Origin: Candidatus Omnitrophota bacterium
GTDB lineage: Bacteria > Omnitrophota > Gorgyraeia > Gygaellales > Profunditerraquicolaceae
DNA length: 49,211 bases
Direction: 5' to 3'
Assembly (NCBI GenBank): GCA_016783715.1
Contig: JADHWA010000003.1
Coordinates: 1-49,211 of the forward strand
Within the stretch, counting starts at the first letter, position 1. The number at the start of each line of letters is the position of its first letter. The position numbers and the translations under genes were made by a program. Below, one piece after another: positions 20,421 through 33,622 of the stretch. Below the pieces are notes generated by a model. The model saw only the letters and a program-made list of their open reading frames with translations. It made no database searches and was not told the origin of the DNA.

Positions 20421-22511
20421 TCATTTACGTGCACCTGTTGATGTCAAGCCAGAAATTATCTTTTCAGCTATATGTGAAGGCACTTCAGCGTAAAATGAAG
20501 GCTCCATTGTATAGGATGCACGGCCTTGTGTCAAGCTCCTTAAGGCCGTGGCATAGTTAAACACTTCTGCTAAGGGGACATTCGCCCTAATCGTACGTAA
20601 ATTATTCCTTTGCGCCAACGAAACTATCTTTGCCCTGCGCGAACTCAAGTCTCCAATCACCTGCCCCATATACTCTTCCGGAACAATCACTTCGACATCC
20701 ATGATCGGCTCAAGCAGTACCGAGCGTGCTGCTCGCAAACCATCATTAAAACCTATCGAGGCTGCCATCTTAAAGGCCAACTCGGAAGAGTCAACCTCGT
20801 GATACGAACCGTCCACCAAAACTACCTTAACATCGGTCACAGGATACCCTGCTAATACACCACTCTTTGCTGCCCCAAAAATACCCTGCTTTACCGGTGA
20901 GATATATTCGCGGGGTATAGCTCCGCTCTTAATCTTATCTTCAAATGTTATACCGGCCCCGGGAGTATCTTGCGGCTCCATCTCCAGGACTACGTGCCCG
21001 TATTGTCCGCGGCCACCGCTCTGAGAAATAAACTTCCCAACACTCTTTACACTCTTGCTAATTGTCTCCCGATAAGCAACCTGAGGAAAACCGACCTGCG
21101 CCTCTACATTAAACTCGCGTAAAATCCGGTCAATAATTACCTCCAGATGCAGCTGCCCCATCCCGGCGATCAAGGTCTGTCCTGTTTCCTGATTATAAGT
21201 CACCTTGAAAGACGGATCCTCTTCCTCTAATTTATGCAGCGCCAAACCCAGCTTCTCCTGGGCATCTTTACTCTTGGGCTCGATCGCCTGCTGAATAACC
21301 GGCTCGGGAAAGTGTATCGCCTCGATAAGAATCGGATTCTCCTTGGTGCAGAGTGTATCCCCGGTCTTAGTCTGTTTTAAACCTACAACTCCGGCGATCT
21401 CACCGGTATGTACCTCCTCAATTATCTCCTGCCTATTGGCATGCATCTTTACGATCTTTGTTACTCGCTCCTTCTCTCTATGGGTGGTGTTATAAGCATA
21501 AGTCCCTGCCTTAAGGCTGCCAGAGTAGACCCTTACGTAATTAATCTTGCCCACAAATGGATCGGTGGCGACCTTGAAACACAAACCGCAGAAGGGAGCA
21601 CTATCAGAGGCCTTAATCTCTTCAAACTCTCCGGTTTCCGGATTGGTGCCTTTTATCGCAGCCACATCTACCGGCGCAGGAAGATAATCGCAGACCGCAT
21701 TTAATAGCAGCTGGACGCCTTTATTTTTAAAAGCAGATCCGCAGAGGATCGGAACAAACTGACAGGCGATTGTGGTTTTGCGTATGGCCTTCTTTAACTG
21801 GTCATTGCTAATCTCTTTACCGTGCAGATAATCTTCCATAATCGAATCATCTACCTCGGCTAATTTTTCAATCAATATTGTGCGGCATTTTTCAACCTCC
21901 CCGGCAAGTTCAGCCGGTACTTCCTGCTCCTGAATATCCTTACCCAAATCATCCTTATAGATGAATAGTTTCCTCTCGATTATATCGATAATCCCTTTAA
22001 AATCGGCTTCCTTGCCATAGGGGATCTGGATCGCCGCCGCATTTGCCGCCAGTCTTCGGTAGATCTGCTCTATCACCATGGAAAGATCGCTTCCGGTACG
22101 ATCCAGCTTATTTACAAAGGCAACCCTGGGAACATTATACCGGTCGGCTTGACGCCAGACGGTTTCTGATTGCGGCTCAACTCCGCCCACACCACAGAAT
22201 ACCACCACCGCTCCGTCAAGGACTTTAAGCGAACGCTCTACCTCAACCGTAAAATCGACATGACCCGGAGTATCTATGATATTGATCGTATAATCATTCC
22301 AGCTACAGGTAGTGGCCGCAGCAGTAATAGTAATCCCCCGCTCCTGCTCCTGCACCATCCAGTCCATAACCGCAGTACCATCATGGACTTCGCCGAGCTT
22401 ATAGGTCTTGCCGGTATAATAGAGGACACGTTCGGTAGTAGTAGTTTTACCGGCATCAATATGCGCGATAATCCCAATATTCCTAATTTTTTCTAAAGGA
22501 ATCTTTCTCAT
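20421..22511 (-). CDS. fusA: Elongation factor G
   Basis: Start trimmed to [67 protein letters not shown]. Confidence 0.98.
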   Translation of the reverse strand: MRKIPLEKIRNIGIIAHIDAGKTTTTERVLYYTGKTYKLGEVHDGTAVMDWMVQEQERGITITAAATTCSWNDYTINIIDTPGHVDFTVEVERSLKVLDGAVVVFCGVGGVEPQSETVWRQADRYNVPRVAFVNKLDRTGSDLSMVIEQIYRRLAANAAAIQIPYGKEADFKGIIDIIERKLFIYKDDLGKDIQEQEVPAELAGEVEKCRTILIEKLAEVDDSIMEDYLHGKEISNDQLKKAIRKTTIACQFVPILCGSAFKNKGVQLLLNAVCDYLPAPVDVAAIKGTNPETGEFEEIKASDSAPFCGLCFKVATDPFVGKINYVRVYSGSLKAGTYAYNTTHREKERVTKIVKMHANRQEIIEEVHTGEIAGVVGLKQTKTGDTLCTKENPILIEAIHFPEPVIQQAIEPKSKDAQEKLGLALHKLEEEDPSFKVTYNQETGQTLIAGMGQLHLEVIIDRILREFNVEAQVGFPQVAYRETISKSVKSVGKFISQSGGRGQYGHVVLEMEPQDTPGAGITFEDKIKSGAIPREYISPVKQGIFGAAKSGVLAGYPVTDVKVVLVDGSYHEVDSSELAFKMAASIGFNDGLRAARSVLLEPIMDVEVIVPEEYMGQVIGDLSSRRAKIVSLAQRNNLRTIRANVPLAEVFNYATALRSLTQGRASYTMEPSFYAEVPSHIAEKIISGLTSTGARK

Positions 22512-22518
22512 AATTAAA

Positions 22519-22989
22519 TTACCATCTAAAATGCGCGTAGGCCTTGTTTGCATCGGCCATTTTGTGAGTATCATCTCTCTTCTTTATCGCAGAACCCTCT
22601 CCCTTAAAAGCCGAAACGACCTCATCGGCCAGCTTCTCTTTCATGGTTCTGCCTTTTTTATTCTTTGAGAAGTCGCGAATCCAGCGTAAAGCAATCGACG
22701 TCCCTCTCTCCTGCCTTACCTCGATAGGCACCTGATAAGTAGCTCCGCCAACCCGCCTTGGTTTTACCTCTAATCGCGGCCTGACGTTATCAATTGCCTT
22801 ATAGAAAGCCTTAAGCACGTCCGCTTCATTAAGCTGCTTGGCAACAATGTCTAATGCACCATAAACGATCTCTTCGGCAATAGATTTCTTTCCTTTGAGC
22901 ATTACCATATTTATGAATTTCGCCACGACCTTGCTATTATATTTCGGGTCTTCTAAAAGCTGTTTATCATGCGCTCTTCTTCTTCTCAT
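22519..22989 (-). CDS. rpsG: 30S ribosomal protein S7
   Basis: [46 protein letters not shown]. Confidence 0.97.
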   Translation of the reverse strand: MRRRRAHDKQLLEDPKYNSKVVAKFINMVMLKGKKSIAEEIVYGALDIVAKQLNEADVLKAFYKAIDNVRPRLEVKPRRVGGATYQVPIEVRQERGTSIALRWIRDFSKNKKGRTMKEKLADEVVSAFKGEGSAIKKRDDTHKMADANKAYAHFRW

Positions 22990-23233
22990 ATTAAATGAGC
23001 ACATAACTTACGAACACGTAGTGCGAGTAAGTTATTGTGCGAGTTTAACCCCCCACCACTTTTTGATAAAGTTTTATAAAATTATATCCTGTACTACCGC
23101 TCACTTCACAGCTAAATTTTACCGCCCCTCCACTATACAAAAAGTGGTGGGGGGTGAGTTCGGACAAATAAGTTATGTCGCTTCTATGATCTGAATTTAA
23201 AATATGCTGCTCCATAACTTATGTCCTCACTTA
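22990..23233 (-). repeat. Junction element E7 (rpsL/rpsG), class A middle
   Basis: Left stem GCACATAACTTAC/GTAAGTTATTGTGC; middle TIRs 23049-23064 and 23139-23154; right stem GGACAAATAAGTTATG/CATAACTTATGTCC; ends in the rpsL TAA. Confidence 0.93.
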
Positions 23234-23602
23234 TTTTGGCCTCTTGGCTCCGTATTTTGAACGGGATCTCCTGCGGTTACTTACTCCGGAGGTATCCAGG
23301 GTACCTCTTACGATATGGTATCTTACCCCGGGAAGATCCTTTACGCGTCCGCCCCTGACTAAAACTATCGAGTGCTCCTGCAAATTATGCCCTTCTCCGG
23401 GAATATAGGCGGTTACTTCGATCCCTGTGGTTAACCTGACTCTGGCAATCTTACGAAGCGCGGAATTCGGCTTCTTAGGAGTCATGGTGCGTACCTGCAA
23501 ACATACACCGCGCCTCTGAGGACACCCCTTTAATGCAGGCGACTTACTTTTCTTCTTCTTTGAAACCCTTCCCAACCTGATTAATTGGACAATTGTCGGC
23601 AT
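23231..23602 (-). CDS. rpsL: 30S ribosomal protein S12
   Basis: [55 protein letters not shown]. Confidence 0.98.
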   Translation of the reverse strand: MPTIVQLIRLGRVSKKKKSKSPALKGCPQRRGVCLQVRTMTPKKPNSALRKIARVRLTTGIEVTAYIPGEGHNLQEHSIVLVRGGRVKDLPGVRYHIVRGTLDTSGVSNRRRSRSKYGAKRPK

Positions 23603-26600
23603 TAAACTTTTTCCTTTTCCTTTTCCGTTTCTTTCCCTTTTTCTTTTTTCTCTTTAGAGTCAATAATTTTTTCTACTGCTATATTCCTGTGGACATGGAA
23701 ACCAGTACCTGCGGGAATCAGATGCCCCACAATCACGTTCTCCTTAAGACCGAATAGTTCATCCGTCTTCCCGGAGGCTGCCGCATCGGTAAGGACCCGG
23801 GTGGTCTCCTGGAAGCTTGCCGCAGAGATAAAACTCTCGGTGGTCAAAGAAGCCTTGGTAATCCCCAGCAACAATGGTGTAGCCAGTGCCGGTTTGCCGC
23901 CTTTTTTGATTACCCGGGTATTCTCCTTCTGGAATACCCATTTATCCACCTGCTGGGTGGCCAGGAAGTCGGTATCTCCGGAATTCTCTATCCTTACCTT
24001 CTTTAACATCTGCCGGATGATTAACTCAATATGCTTATCATTAATCCGTACGCCCTGCAGACGGTATACCTCCTGCACTTCATTGACTAAATATTCCTGC
24101 AAAACCTTGTCTCCGCATACTCTTAATATATCCTGCAATACCACCGGCCCGTCAGTCAGCTGCTGTCCGGCAATTACCTTATCCCCCTTATAGACATTCG
24201 GATGCTTGCCGTGAGGTATTGTATATTCACACTCCATCCCTGTCGGAGAACGAACGATAATTACCCGCTGCCCCTTCTTGCTCTCGCCGAACTCGACGAA
24301 ACCGTCGATTTCGCTGACGATCGCAGGTTCCTTCGGACGTCTTGCCTCAAATAGCTCGGCTACCCGAGGAAGTCCTCCGGTAATATCCCTGGTCTTACCG
24401 ACAACCCGCGGGATCTTCGCTAAGAGCTCGCCGGCAGCTATTTTATCTGCGTCTTTAACCATAATATGGGCATTTACCGGAATCGGATAAATACCCAGAA
24501 CCTCCTGTTTCTCATCTAAAATCAATACCTGCGGATGATATTCCTGCTTATGCTCAACTACGACTCTTTCAGGTAATTTTGTTACCGGATTCACTTCCTC
24601 TCTTACCGTAACCCCTTCCTTTAAATCCTCGTATTTCACGCGACCGCTAACCTCGGTAAGAACCGGGATGGTATAGGGATCCCAGCGCACAAATATTACC
24701 CCTTTGTTAACCTCGTTGCCGTCTGCAATATTGATATAGGCACCCTGAAGTATAGGATAACGCTCCAGTTCCCTGCCCTGTTTATCGTTTATGCTGATAA
24801 ATCCGTTTCTATTTAAGACAATGAACTCCTTGTTCTTTGCGGTTATCCTTAGGGCATGATATTTAGCCAGCCCCTTGTTCTTGGACTTCAAATATGACTG
24901 CTCAACTGTTCTTGAGGCCGTACCGCCGATATGGAAAGTTCTCATTGTAAGCTGAGTTCCCGGCTCTCCGATGCTCTGGGCGGCGATTACCCCTACTGCT
25001 TCCCCGACTTCAACCGTCCTGCCGGTAGCCAGGTTTCTTCCATAGCACCTGGTGCAGACTCCCCGCTCGGACTCACAGGTAAGCGCACTTCTGATGCGGA
25101 TCTTTTCAATTCCCAACATCTCAATCCTATCCGCCTTCTCTTCGGAGATATCGCTTCCTGCCTCGACGATTACTTTATCGGTAATGATATCTACTATATT
25201 ATCCAATGCGGTTCTTCCTACGATACGGTCTTTTAAACTGACCACTTCTTCATCGCCTTCAATGATCGCTGCGACCGTAATCCCGTTTAAGGTACCGCAA
25301 TTCTCTTCGCTGACGATAACTTCTTGCGCGACATCCACCAACCTGCGGGTCAGGTAACCGGCATCCGCAGTCTTAAGCGCGGTATCCGCCAACCCCTTGC
25401 GCGCGCCGTGTGTTGAAATAAAATACTCCAACACCGTCAGCCCCTCCCGGAAGTTTGCAGTAATAGGGCTTTCAATAATCTCTCCCGACGGCTTTGCCAT
25501 CAGACCTCGCATCCCGGCAAGCTGCCTTATCTGCAGGCGTGATCCTCGTGCTCCGGAATCAGCCATCATAAATATGGGATTAAAGGCCGCCATCTCCTTA
25601 AATAATAGATCCGATACCCTATCAGTGGTATGGGTCCAGATAGCGATAACCTTATTTGAGCGCTCGCTGTCGGTAATAACCCCTCGATGATACTGTTCTT
25701 CCACTTTGGCTACTTCGCCACGCGCCTCCTTCAAGACATCCTTCTTCTCCTTGGGGATCACCAAGTCATCTATACCAATCGAAATTCCCCCTAAGGTGGC
25801 ATGGATAAACCCAAGCCTCTTGAGTTCGTCTAAGAGTTTTATGGTTCTGGTGTGGCCAAAGCGCTTGTAGGTTTCAGTAACAATATCTCCGACCTTGGTT
25901 TTATTCAGTTCTTGATTGACAAAACCAAAGCCCTCCGGTAATACTTCGTTAAATACTACCCTGCCGCAGGTAGTTGTAATCATCTCTGGCTTATCAGTAA
26001 ACTTCTTATCTTCAATCTCAAAGGTCGACTTTACCCTTACCCTAATTCTTGCATGCAGATCTATCTGGTTATCGGAATGCGCGGTAATCACTTCATCGGC
26101 ATTTGCGAATACCTTATCCTCGCCTTTAGCTCCTGGCTTTTCTTTTGAAAGATAGTTGAGTCCTAGAATAATGTCTTGGGTGGGGGTGATAATCGGGCGG
26201 CCATCTGCGGGTGAGAAGATATTGTTAATAGAGAGCATCAATATCTTTGCTTCTATCTGGGCTTCCAGAGATAGGGGCACATGTACCGCCATCTGGTCGC
26301 CGTCAAAATCCGCATTAAAGGCAGTACAGACCAACGGGTGGATCTTAATTGACTTACCTTCGATCAGGATCGGCTGAAATGCCTGTATACCCAAACGATG
26401 CAGCGTAGGCGCACGGTTTAAGAATACCGGATGATCCTGAATCACTTCATCTAATATATCCCACACTTCTATCTTTCCGCGCTCCACCATCCTGCGGGCG
26501 CCTTTGATCGTATGGACAAATCCCTTCTCTCTGAGCTTCTTAATGATAAAAGGCTCAAATAACTCCAAGGCCATCTGCTTAGGCAGACCGCATTCATGGA

Positions 26601-27657
26601 GTTTTAGCTCCGGCCCGACTACGATTACAGAGCGGCCAGAGTAGTCAACGCGTTTTCCTAGGAGATTCTGACGGAACCTTCCCTGCTTCCCCTTAAGCAT
26701 ATCTGAGAGAGACTTCAAGGGACGGTTGTTGGCGCCCAGCACCGGGCGACCATGCCTTCCGTTATCCAAGAGCGCATCCACAGCTTCCTGAAGCATGCGC
26801 TTTTCATTGCGGATGATGATCTCCGGGGCGTTGAGCTCAATTAACTTCTTTAATCGATTATTACGGTTAATTACCCGGCGGTATAAGTCATTGAGGTCCG
26901 AAGTAGCAAATCTTCCACCGTCTAAAGGAACCAGAGGCCTTAAATCCGGAGGGATCACCGGCAGGATCTCTAAGATCATCCAGTCCGGCTTATTATCTGA
27001 TTTTTTGAAATCCTCTATCAACTTTAAGGATTTTAGAATCTTGCGGTTATTTGCTGTCTCCTTTGTTTTGTCAAGGTCCTTGCGTAACTTACGGCAATAG
27101 GTATCAACGTCAAGTTCCTTTAGGAGATCCTGGACTGCCCCTGCTCCGATCTTTGCCTTAAAGCCGCTGCCGTACTTCTCAATGGCTTCCTGATATTTAT
27201 CCTCCGTCAGGAGTTCTTTTTTCTTTAAAGGAGTAGTGCCGGGATCCAGGACTACATATTCTTCATAATAGATAACCTTCTCGAGGTTCCTTAAGCCGAT
27301 ATCCAATAAAGCTGCCAGGCGCGAAGGCACGGCTTTAAAAAACCAGATATGAGTGACGGGTGCGGCTAACTCAATATGCCCCATACGCTCACGCCTGACG
27401 CATGAACGGTCGATATGGACACCACAGCGGTCACAGGTTATACCTTTGAATTTTATCCCCTTATACTTGCCGCAATTACACTCCCAGTCGCGGACCGGAC
27501 CGAAGATCTTCTCGCAAAACAGGCCGTCTTTCTCGGGCTTGAGTGTGCGGTAATTGATCGTCTCGGCTTTCTTTACTTCGCCTTTAGACCAGGACTTGAT
27601 CACCTGCGCAGAGGCAATCTTTATGGAGATACTGTCAAAACTAGTGGTCTCTTCCAT
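23602..27657 (-). CDS. rpoC: DNA-directed RNA polymerase subunit beta'
   Basis: Start trimmed to [70 protein letters not shown]. Confidence 0.98.
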   Translation of the reverse strand: MEETTSFDSISIKIASAQVIKSWSKGEVKKAETINYRTLKPEKDGLFCEKIFGPVRDWECNCGKYKGIKFKGITCDRCGVHIDRSCVRRERMGHIELAAPVTHIWFFKAVPSRLAALLDIGLRNLEKVIYYEEYVVLDPGTTPLKKKELLTEDKYQEAIEKYGSGFKAKIGAGAVQDLLKELDVDTYCRKLRKDLDKTKETANNRKILKSLKLIEDFKKSDNKPDWMILEILPVIPPDLRPLVPLDGGRFATSDLNDLYRRVINRNNRLKKLIELNAPEIIIRNEKRMLQEAVDALLDNGRHGRPVLGANNRPLKSLSDMLKGKQGRFRQNLLGKRVDYSGRSVIVVGPELKLHECGLPKQMALELFEPFIIKKLREKGFVHTIKGARRMVERGKIEVWDILDEVIQDHPVFLNRAPTLHRLGIQAFQPILIEGKSIKIHPLVCTAFNADFDGDQMAVHVPLSLEAQIEAKILMLSINNIFSPADGRPIITPTQDIILGLNYLSKEKPGAKGEDKVFANADEVITAHSDNQIDLHARIRVRVKSTFEIEDKKFTDKPEMITTTCGRVVFNEVLPEGFGFVNQELNKTKVGDIVTETYKRFGHTRTIKLLDELKRLGFIHATLGGISIGIDDLVIPKEKKDVLKEARGEVAKVEEQYHRGVITDSERSNKVIAIWTHTTDRVSDLLFKEMAAFNPIFMMADSGARGSRLQIRQLAGMRGLMAKPSGEIIESPITANFREGLTVLEYFISTHGARKGLADTALKTADAGYLTRRLVDVAQEVIVSEENCGTLNGITVAAIIEGDEEVVSLKDRIVGRTALDNIVDIITDKVIVEAGSDISEEKADRIEMLGIEKIRIRSALTCESERGVCTRCYGRNLATGRTVEVGEAVGVIAAQSIGEPGTQLTMRTFHIGGTASRTVEQSYLKSKNKGLAKYHALRITAKNKEFIVLNRNGFISINDKQGRELERYPILQGAYINIADGNEVNKGVIFVRWDPYTIPVLTEVSGRVKYEDLKEGVTVREEVNPVTKLPERVVVEHKQEYHPQVLILDEKQEVLGIYPIPVNAHIMVKDADKIAAGELLAKIPRVVGKTRDITGGLPRVAELFEARRPKEPAIVSEIDGFVEFGESKKGQRVIIVRSPTGMECEYTIPHGKHPNVYKGDKVIAGQQLTDGPVVLQDILRVCGDKVLQEYLVNEVQEVYRLQGVRINDKHIELIIRQMLKKVRIENSGDTDFLATQQVDKWVFQKENTRVIKKGGKPALATPLLLGITKASLTTESFISAASFQETTRVLTDAAASGKTDELFGLKENVIVGHLIPAGTGFHVHRNIAVEKIIDSKEKKEKGKETEKEKEKV

Positions 27658-27899
27658 ATTTAATGAGCGCATAACTTACGATCCGCCGTAGGCGCAAGAG
27701 TAAGTTATTGCGCGAATTTAACCCCCCACCACTTTTTGATAAAGTTTTATAAAATTATATCCTGTACTACCACTCACTTCACAGCTAAATTTTACCGCCC
27801 CTCCACTATACAAAAAGTGGTGGGGGGTGAGTTCGACCAGATAAGTTATGTCGTTTCTATCATTCTTGAATACAGCTCCATAACTTATGGTCTCACTCA
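27658..27899 (-). repeat. Junction element E8 (rpoB/rpoC), class A middle
   Basis: Left stem GCGCATAACTTAC/GTAAGTTATTGCGC; middle TIRs 27722-27737 and 27812-27827; right stem GACCAGATAAGTTATG/CATAACTTATGGTC; ends in the rpoB TGA. Confidence 0.93.
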
Positions 27900-30800
27900 T
27901 TTTGTCTTCTCCGTTTTAATATCCAGACACAATCCCTGCAACTCTTTCAGTAATACGTTAAAGGACTCCGGTGTACCGTGAACCAGACGCTGCTCTCCTT
28001 TTACTATCGCCTCATAGATCCTGGTTCTCCCTGAGACATCGTCACTCTTTACGGTCAGCATCTCTTGTAAGGTAAAGGCAGCCCCATATGCCTCCAGGGC
28101 CCAAACCTCCATCTCCCCTAATCTCTGTCCGCCGAACTGAGCTTTGCCGCCTAATGGCTGCTGAGTGACCAACGAATATGGCCCGATAGAGCGGGCATGG
28201 ATCTTATCATCAACCAGATGAATCAGCTTCATTATATAGATATAGCCTATAGTAACCTCCTGATCAAAAGGTTCTCCGGTGTATCCGTCGTAAAGGCGGA
28301 TTTTACCGCTGGTAGGCAAATTCGCTTTCTTAAGCATCTCTTTGATCTCCGACTCCTTGGCGCCGTCAAAAACGGGTGAGTCAAATTTCAGCCCCAGAAT
28401 TTTACCTGCCCAGCCAAGGTGTGTCTCTAAAATCTGCCCCACATTCATACGCGAGGGAACGCCTAATGGATTCAATATAACCTCGACCGGAGTTCCGTCA
28501 GGCGTAAAGGGCATATCCTCCTGAGGAATGATTTTGGCCACCACACCTTTATTACCGTGCCTACCTGCCAGTTTATCACCCTCGGATACTTTGCGCTTGG
28601 TAGCGATATAAACTACCACCCTCTTTAAGACTCCGGGAGGCAATTCATCGCCCCTGCGAACTTTATCAACCTCCTGCTGCTCCTCTGCCATTAATTCCTG
28701 GAGCTGCTCGTCAAAAGAAGATGCCAGAATCTTGGCCTCTTCGTTATCACTGAAATCCATCTTCTGGATTTTCTTTTTATCTATACCTGAGATCTGGCTT
28801 AAGCGGTTTACTTTTTCTGTCTCAAGAAACTCTACCTCCTGCTTATAGTAGGCCTTAATCTCTCTTATTTTTGCCAGCTCCTTTGATTTCTCCTCTTTGG
28901 TTTTTCTCCCTCTATCCTTACGGGAGAAAACGTGCACCTCTATAACCACCCCTTCGACTCCCGGGGGGGCGGTCAGGGAAGTATCACGGACATCCCCGGC
29001 TTTCTCACCGAATATCGCACGCAACAATCTCTCCTCCGGAGATAATTCAGACTCAGTTTTCGGGGTAACCTTACCTACCATAATATCACCCGGCTCAACC
29101 TTTGCACCCATACGGATAATCCCGGTCTCATCGAGATTGCGCAATGCTTCCTCGCTGACGTTGGGGATATCACGGGTGATATCCTCATTACCCAGGCGGG
29201 TCTCTGTAGCTTCAATATCAAACTCCTCTACGTGTATAGAGGTAAAGGTATCTTCCTTTACCAGCTTATCGCTTAGGATGATCGCATCTTCAAAGTTATA
29301 CCCCCTCCAGGACATAAAGGCACATAAAACATTCTTGCCTAAAGCGAGTTCCCCATTCCTTGTAGCAGTTCCGTCGGCAATAACCTCGCCTTCGGCCACC
29401 CGCTGGCCGATTTTGACGATCGGCCGCTGATTCAGGCAGGTATCTGCGTTTGTGCGCTGGAATTTCTTTAAATGATATATCTTTTTTCCGATGGCGATAG
29501 TGGAGACGTCCAGGTTAGTCACCTTGCCTGAGCCTTCGGCTAACACAACACTACCGGAGTCTGCGGCAACCTTAGCCTCCATCGCCGTACCCACAATCGG
29601 AGCCTCGGTAATCATCAATGGGACTGCCTGCCTCTGCATATTTGACCCCATTAAGGCACGGTTGGCATCATCATGCTCTAAGAACGGAATCAGAGAGGCG
29701 GCCACAGAAACCAACTGCTTCGGAGAAACATCCATATATTGGACCTGCTTGGGCGGAACCTTCGGCAGGAAATCCCCCCGATGTCGGCAGGAAATCTCCT
29801 TCTCCGCAAAATAGCCTTCGTTATCTAAAGGAATGTTCGCCTGGGCAATGACCTTATCTTCTTCTATATCTGCAGTTAAATATTCGATCTTTCGTGTTAC
29901 TCGCCCTTCTTCAACCTTACGATAAGGCGTCTCTATCAGCCCAAGCGGATTTACGCGCGCATAAGTGCTTAAAGATGCAATTAACCCGATATTCGGGCCT
30001 TCAGGGGTTTCAATCGGACAGACGCGGCCGTAATGAGAAGGATGGATATCTCTCACCTCGAACCCTGCTCGCTCCCGCGATAGGCCTCCCGGCCCTAATG
30101 CACTCAAGCGTCGCTTATGAGTCATCTCTGCCAGTGGATTGACCTGGTCCATAAATTGAGATAACTGGCTGCGGGCAAAGAAATCCCGTATCTGATTAGA
30201 TAAAAGTTTCGAATTAATCAAATAATGGATATTGAGCGTGTCTAAATCACCCAGGATGCCCAGTCTTTCACGGATAGAGCGCTCAACCCGGCTTAATCCG
30301 ATCCTAACCTGATTCTGGACCAGTTCTCCTACCGTCTTCACACGACGGTTACCCAGATGATCGATATCATCGATCTTTCCTTCTCCGCTTTTGAGTTTTA
30401 TCAGATACTCCATTACCTTTATTACGGTGGCCGAATCCAATATCCTCTTCTCTAAGGAGACTTCCATCCCCAGCTTGCGATTAAGGATAAATCTACCGAC
30501 CTTCTCTAAATCATACCTGGCCGGATCAAAGAACAATCTATAAAATAAGCCTTCTGCTGCTTCCTTGGTTACCGGTTCTACCGGACGCATCTTACGGTAA
30601 AAATCTAAATAGGCCTCTTCTTTACTTTTTGTGGGATCTTTCCTGAGTGTATTCTCGATCTCGGGATATTCTGCGCCGAATGCTGTGATGATATCCTGGT
30701 CACTGGAAAACCCCAAAATTCTCAATATCTGAGTGGCAGGGAAGTTTCTTCGCCTATCGACATAAGCCAGGATGGTCTCTGTAAGGTCATACTTAAATTC

Positions 30801-31307
30801 AAGCCAGGCCCCGCGATAAGGGATGATCCGGCCGTGAAATATCCTCTTGCCGGTAGGATGCTCTTCTTCCTCAAAAGAAACACCTGGTGATCTCTGAAGC
30901 TGACTTACTACCACCCGCTCGTCTCCGTTAATAATGAAGGTCCCTGTTTCAGTCATCAGGGGGATATCTCCGAAGTAGGCATCCTGCTCCCTAGTCTCGC
31001 GCGGAGTAGTTAATCTGAATTTTACTTTTAAGGGTGCCGCATAAGTTACCGAGCGACGCTTAGACTCGGACATATTATACTTAGGCTTGCCAAGAGTATA
31101 GCTGATAAACTCCAGCTTGAGAGATCGCTCGTTATTCTCGATTGGAAAAATCTCATCGAATACCTCCTGGAGCCCCTGATTATTTCTACCGGCTTTTGCA
31201 GTTACTTCCATCTGCAGAAAGTCGCGGTAAGCATTCAGCTGCACCTCTAAAAAGTCAGGTAGTTCGTAAACTTCTTTGAGTTTTGCAAAGGTTCTACGTT
31301 TTGCCAT
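27897..31307 (-). CDS. rpoB: DNA-directed RNA polymerase subunit beta
   Basis: [53 protein letters not shown]. Confidence 0.98.
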   Translation of the reverse strand: MAKRRTFAKLKEVYELPDFLEVQLNAYRDFLQMEVTAKAGRNNQGLQEVFDEIFPIENNERSLKLEFISYTLGKPKYNMSESKRRSVTYAAPLKVKFRLTTPRETREQDAYFGDIPLMTETGTFIINGDERVVVSQLQRSPGVSFEEEEHPTGKRIFHGRIIPYRGAWLEFKYDLTETILAYVDRRRNFPATQILRILGFSSDQDIITAFGAEYPEIENTLRKDPTKSKEEAYLDFYRKMRPVEPVTKEAAEGLFYRLFFDPARYDLEKVGRFILNRKLGMEVSLEKRILDSATVIKVMEYLIKLKSGEGKIDDIDHLGNRRVKTVGELVQNQVRIGLSRVERSIRERLGILGDLDTLNIHYLINSKLLSNQIRDFFARSQLSQFMDQVNPLAEMTHKRRLSALGPGGLSRERAGFEVRDIHPSHYGRVCPIETPEGPNIGLIASLSTYARVNPLGLIETPYRKVEEGRVTRKIEYLTADIEEDKVIAQANIPLDNEGYFAEKEISCRHRGDFLPKVPPKQVQYMDVSPKQLVSVAASLIPFLEHDDANRALMGSNMQRQAVPLMITEAPIVGTAMEAKVAADSGSVVLAEGSGKVTNLDVSTIAIGKKIYHLKKFQRTNADTCLNQRPIVKIGQRVAEGEVIADGTATRNGELALGKNVLCAFMSWRGYNFEDAIILSDKLVKEDTFTSIHVEEFDIEATETRLGNEDITRDIPNVSEEALRNLDETGIIRMGAKVEPGDIMVGKVTPKTESELSPEERLLRAIFGEKAGDVRDTSLTAPPGVEGVVIEVHVFSRKDRGRKTKEEKSKELAKIREIKAYYKQEVEFLETEKVNRLSQISGIDKKKIQKMDFSDNEEAKILASSFDEQLQELMAEEQQEVDKVRRGDELPPGVLKRVVVYIATKRKVSEGDKLAGRHGNKGVVAKIIPQEDMPFTPDGTPVEVILNPLGVPSRMNVGQILETHLGWAGKILGLKFDSPVFDGAKESEIKEMLKKANLPTSGKIRLYDGYTGEPFDQEVTIGYIYIMKLIHLVDDKIHARSIGPYSLVTQQPLGGKAQFGGQRLGEMEVWALEAYGAAFTLQEMLTVKSDDVSGRTRIYEAIVKGEQRLVHGTPESFNVLLKELQGLCLDIKTEKTK

Positions 31308-31347
31308 TTTTCCCCGCTTTTATTTAGTACTGGTGAAGTAATTTTTA

Positions 31348-31734
31348 TTACTTTAACTCTACGGTTGCGCCGGCCGCTTCCAATTTTTTCTTCATCTCTT
31401 CGGCCTCTTCTTTGGTCACGCCTTCTTTAATAGCCTTGGGAGCTGCATCAACCAACTCTTTGGCTTCCTTTAGACCCAGGCTGGTCATAGTCCTGACTTC
31501 TTTAATCACGGAGATCTTGTTTCCTCCGGCACTCGCTAGGACTACGTTGAAGCTGGTTTTCTCTTCCTCTGCGGCTCCGGCAGCTGCACCTGCACCGCCT
31601 GCTGGCATAGCCATCATCGGCATATTTGCCTCAACACCAAACTTCTCCTCAAGGGCCTTGACCAAATCAGCCAACTCCAAGACACTCATCTCTTCGATCG
31701 ATTTAATCAGATCTTCCTTCTTTGCACTAGCCAT
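31348..31734 (-). CDS. rplL: 50S ribosomal protein L7/L12
   Basis: [41 protein letters not shown]. Confidence 0.97.
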   Translation of the reverse strand: MASAKKEDLIKSIEEMSVLELADLVKALEEKFGVEANMPMMAMPAGGAGAAAGAAEEEKTSFNVVLASAGGNKISVIKEVRTMTSLGLKEAKELVDAAPKAIKEGVTKEEAEEMKKKLEAAGATVELK

Positions 31735-31755
31735 TTTCACCTCCTGGTATAGTCA

Positions 31756-31894
31756 TCAGGTATAACTATGGATTATACCTGATTACTGTGATTATTTTAG
31801 ATTACGGAGATTAAATTTTTTAATCGCAGTAATCTCTTTTCCTAATCTATGCAATCAAGGCATCCCCCTATTGCTTCGCTTCCTGGGATGCCTT
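31756..31894 (-). repeat. Second-family three-hairpin element, copy B (rplJ/rplL)
   Basis: TCAGGTATAACTATGGATTATACCTGA; GATTACGGAGATTAAATTTTTTAATCGCAGTAATC; GGCATCCC...GGGATGCC spanning the rplJ stop. Confidence 0.75.
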
Positions 31895-32410
31895 CTTCTC
31901 TCTTATTTTATCTATACAAATCACAAACTTCTTTAAGGTGTTATTCAGCACCATTACAAAACCGGATATCGGTGCATTCAGGGTCATCACCAGCTTTGCG
32001 CGCATAACCTCCTTAGAGGGTAGCTTTGCCAACTCCTCTATATCCTTTTGCTCTAAGACCTTATCCTTTAAAAAGCCCCCCTGGAGAATCAACTCTTTGT
32101 GCTTCTTAGTAAAGTCATAAAGAACTTTTGAGGCGTCTACGGGTTCATCCTGCACGAAGACAAGCCCGCAAGGCCCCTCGATATTCTTAACCGTGTCTTT
32201 GTGTCCTGAAGACTCCAGCGCTCTTCTGGCGACGGAATTCTTTACCACAAAAAGGCTGGCATTTGAACTTTTCAGACTGGTGCGCAGACCGCTCAGATCG
32301 GGACTTGCTACTCCGGAATACTTTACAATAAAAAAACAGTTTGAACCCTTTAAGGCAGTCTTGATCCGATTTTCCGCAGTTTCTTTAAATACTATGCCGA
32401 TTTTTTTCAT
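31868..32410 (-). CDS. rplJ: 50S ribosomal protein L10
   Basis: [43 protein letters not shown]; between rplA and rplL. Confidence 0.94.
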   Translation of the reverse strand: MKKIGIVFKETAENRIKTALKGSNCFFIVKYSGVASPDLSGLRTSLKSSNASLFVVKNSVARRALESSGHKDTVKNIEGPCGLVFVQDEPVDASKVLYDFTKKHKELILQGGFLKDKVLEQKDIEELAKLPSKEVMRAKLVMTLNAPISGFVMVLNNTLKKFVICIDKIREKKASQEAKQ

Positions 32411-32424
32411 CTTTTAACTTTTGG

Positions 32425-33105
32425 CTATGATACTGTCAGTCTCAATCCGGGATTCATGGTTACCGAAATAAACAGGCTCCTGACGAACTTACCCTTAACC
32501 GAAGATGGCTTTGCCTCATTTATTGCCTCAATGACCTTTGTGGCATTATCAGATAATTGCTCCGGAGAGAAGGAAACTTTTCCTACGCTCAAATGTATTC
32601 CACCTTGCTTATCAACGCGAAACTCAACCTTGCCTTTGCGCACATCCTCAATTGCCTTAGTGATATCATTGGTAACCGTCCCTGTCTTGGGGCTAGGCAT
32701 CAAACCACGCGGCCCTAGGATCTTACCAAGCTTACTTAATTCCCTCATCATCTCAGGAGTCGATATCGCACAATCAAAATCCAGGAACCCTCCCTGGACC
32801 TTTTCAATCAGATCCTCTGCGCCTACATAATCGGCCTGCGCATCCTTAGCCTTGGCTTCATGCTCTCCTTTGCAGAAAACCGCAACCCTTATCTTCTTAC
32901 CGGTGCCATGCGGCAGGACTACCGTACCGCGGACCATCTGGTCTGACTTCTTAGAATCCACGTTCAGGCTAAAATGCAGGTCTACTGAACTATCAAACTT
33001 AGGCGCCTTGAATTTCTTTAAAGTTGCAATCGCCTCTTGCAACTGAAAAATTTTGCTATTATCCGTCTCTTTAACTGATTCTCTATATCTTTTACTTTTT
33101 TTCAT
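32425..33105 (-). CDS. rplA: 50S ribosomal protein L1
   Basis: [49 protein letters not shown]. Confidence 0.97.
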   Translation of the reverse strand: MKKSKRYRESVKETDNSKIFQLQEAIATLKKFKAPKFDSSVDLHFSLNVDSKKSDQMVRGTVVLPHGTGKKIRVAVFCKGEHEAKAKDAQADYVGAEDLIEKVQGGFLDFDCAISTPEMMRELSKLGKILGPRGLMPSPKTGTVTNDITKAIEDVRKGKVEFRVDKQGGIHLSVGKVSFSPEQLSDNATKVIEAINEAKPSSVKGKFVRSLFISVTMNPGLRLTVS

Positions 33106-33622
33106 CTGTCTTATCCGCTGCCTTCTCTGCTGGTTTGGCTGCAGGTTCTGCCTGCGCCTCTTCTTCGGGTTTTGCGGTTATATGGGCATCTGAGAGCTTC
33201 TCTACCACCTCTATACCCATGCTTCTGGCGGTCCCCTCGATTGTCTTGATCGCCTGTTGAATATCTGTAGTATTTAGGTCCTTCATCTTCTGCTTGGCGA
33301 TATCCTCTACCTGCTTACGCTCGACCGCACCTATGATTTCTTTGCCGGCGATACCTGAGGCCTTAGCCAGGTTTGCTGCACGTTTGAGCAATACCGAAGA
33401 TGGCGGGCTCTTAACTATAAAGGTAAAGGATCTGTCTTCAAATACGGTAATTACTGCCGGCATGATCAATCCTTCTTTGCCCTTGGTCTGCTCATTGAAT
33501 TGCTTACAAAACTGCATGATATTGACACCATGCTGACCTAATGCCGGGCCTACCGGAGGCGCCGGATTTGCCTGTCCGGCCGGACAATACAATTTTATTT
33601 GTGCTGTAATCTTCTTAGCCAT
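33092..33622 (-). CDS. rplK: 50S ribosomal protein L11
   Basis: [43 protein letters not shown]. Confidence 0.97.
   Translation of the reverse strand: MAKKITAQIKLYCPAGQANPAPPVGPALGQHGVNIMQFCKQFNEQTKGKEGLIMPAVITVFEDRSFTFIVKSPPSSVLLKRAANLAKASGIAGKEIIGAVERKQVEDIAKQKMKDLNTTDIQQAIKTIEGTARSMGIEVVEKLSDAHITAKPEEEAQAEPAAKPAEKAADKTDEKK

Noticed and set aside
22511-22574. Long N-terminal extensions on fusA, rpsJ, infA, tuf and rpoC in the ORF track
   Set aside because: They read back into upstream genes or repeats; conserved starts lie further in and were used.
22990-23233. Elements as simple intrinsic terminators
   Set aside because: No hairpin is followed by a proper U-tract on the coding strand; the T-run is part of a stem arm, and downstream essential genes lie within a few bases.
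27718-27900. ORFs inside junction elements (27718-27900, 11924-12118, 6532-6753, 23081-23194 region) as small proteins
   Set aside because: They are readings of the hairpin repeat; similar peptides in different copies are explained by repeat sequence.
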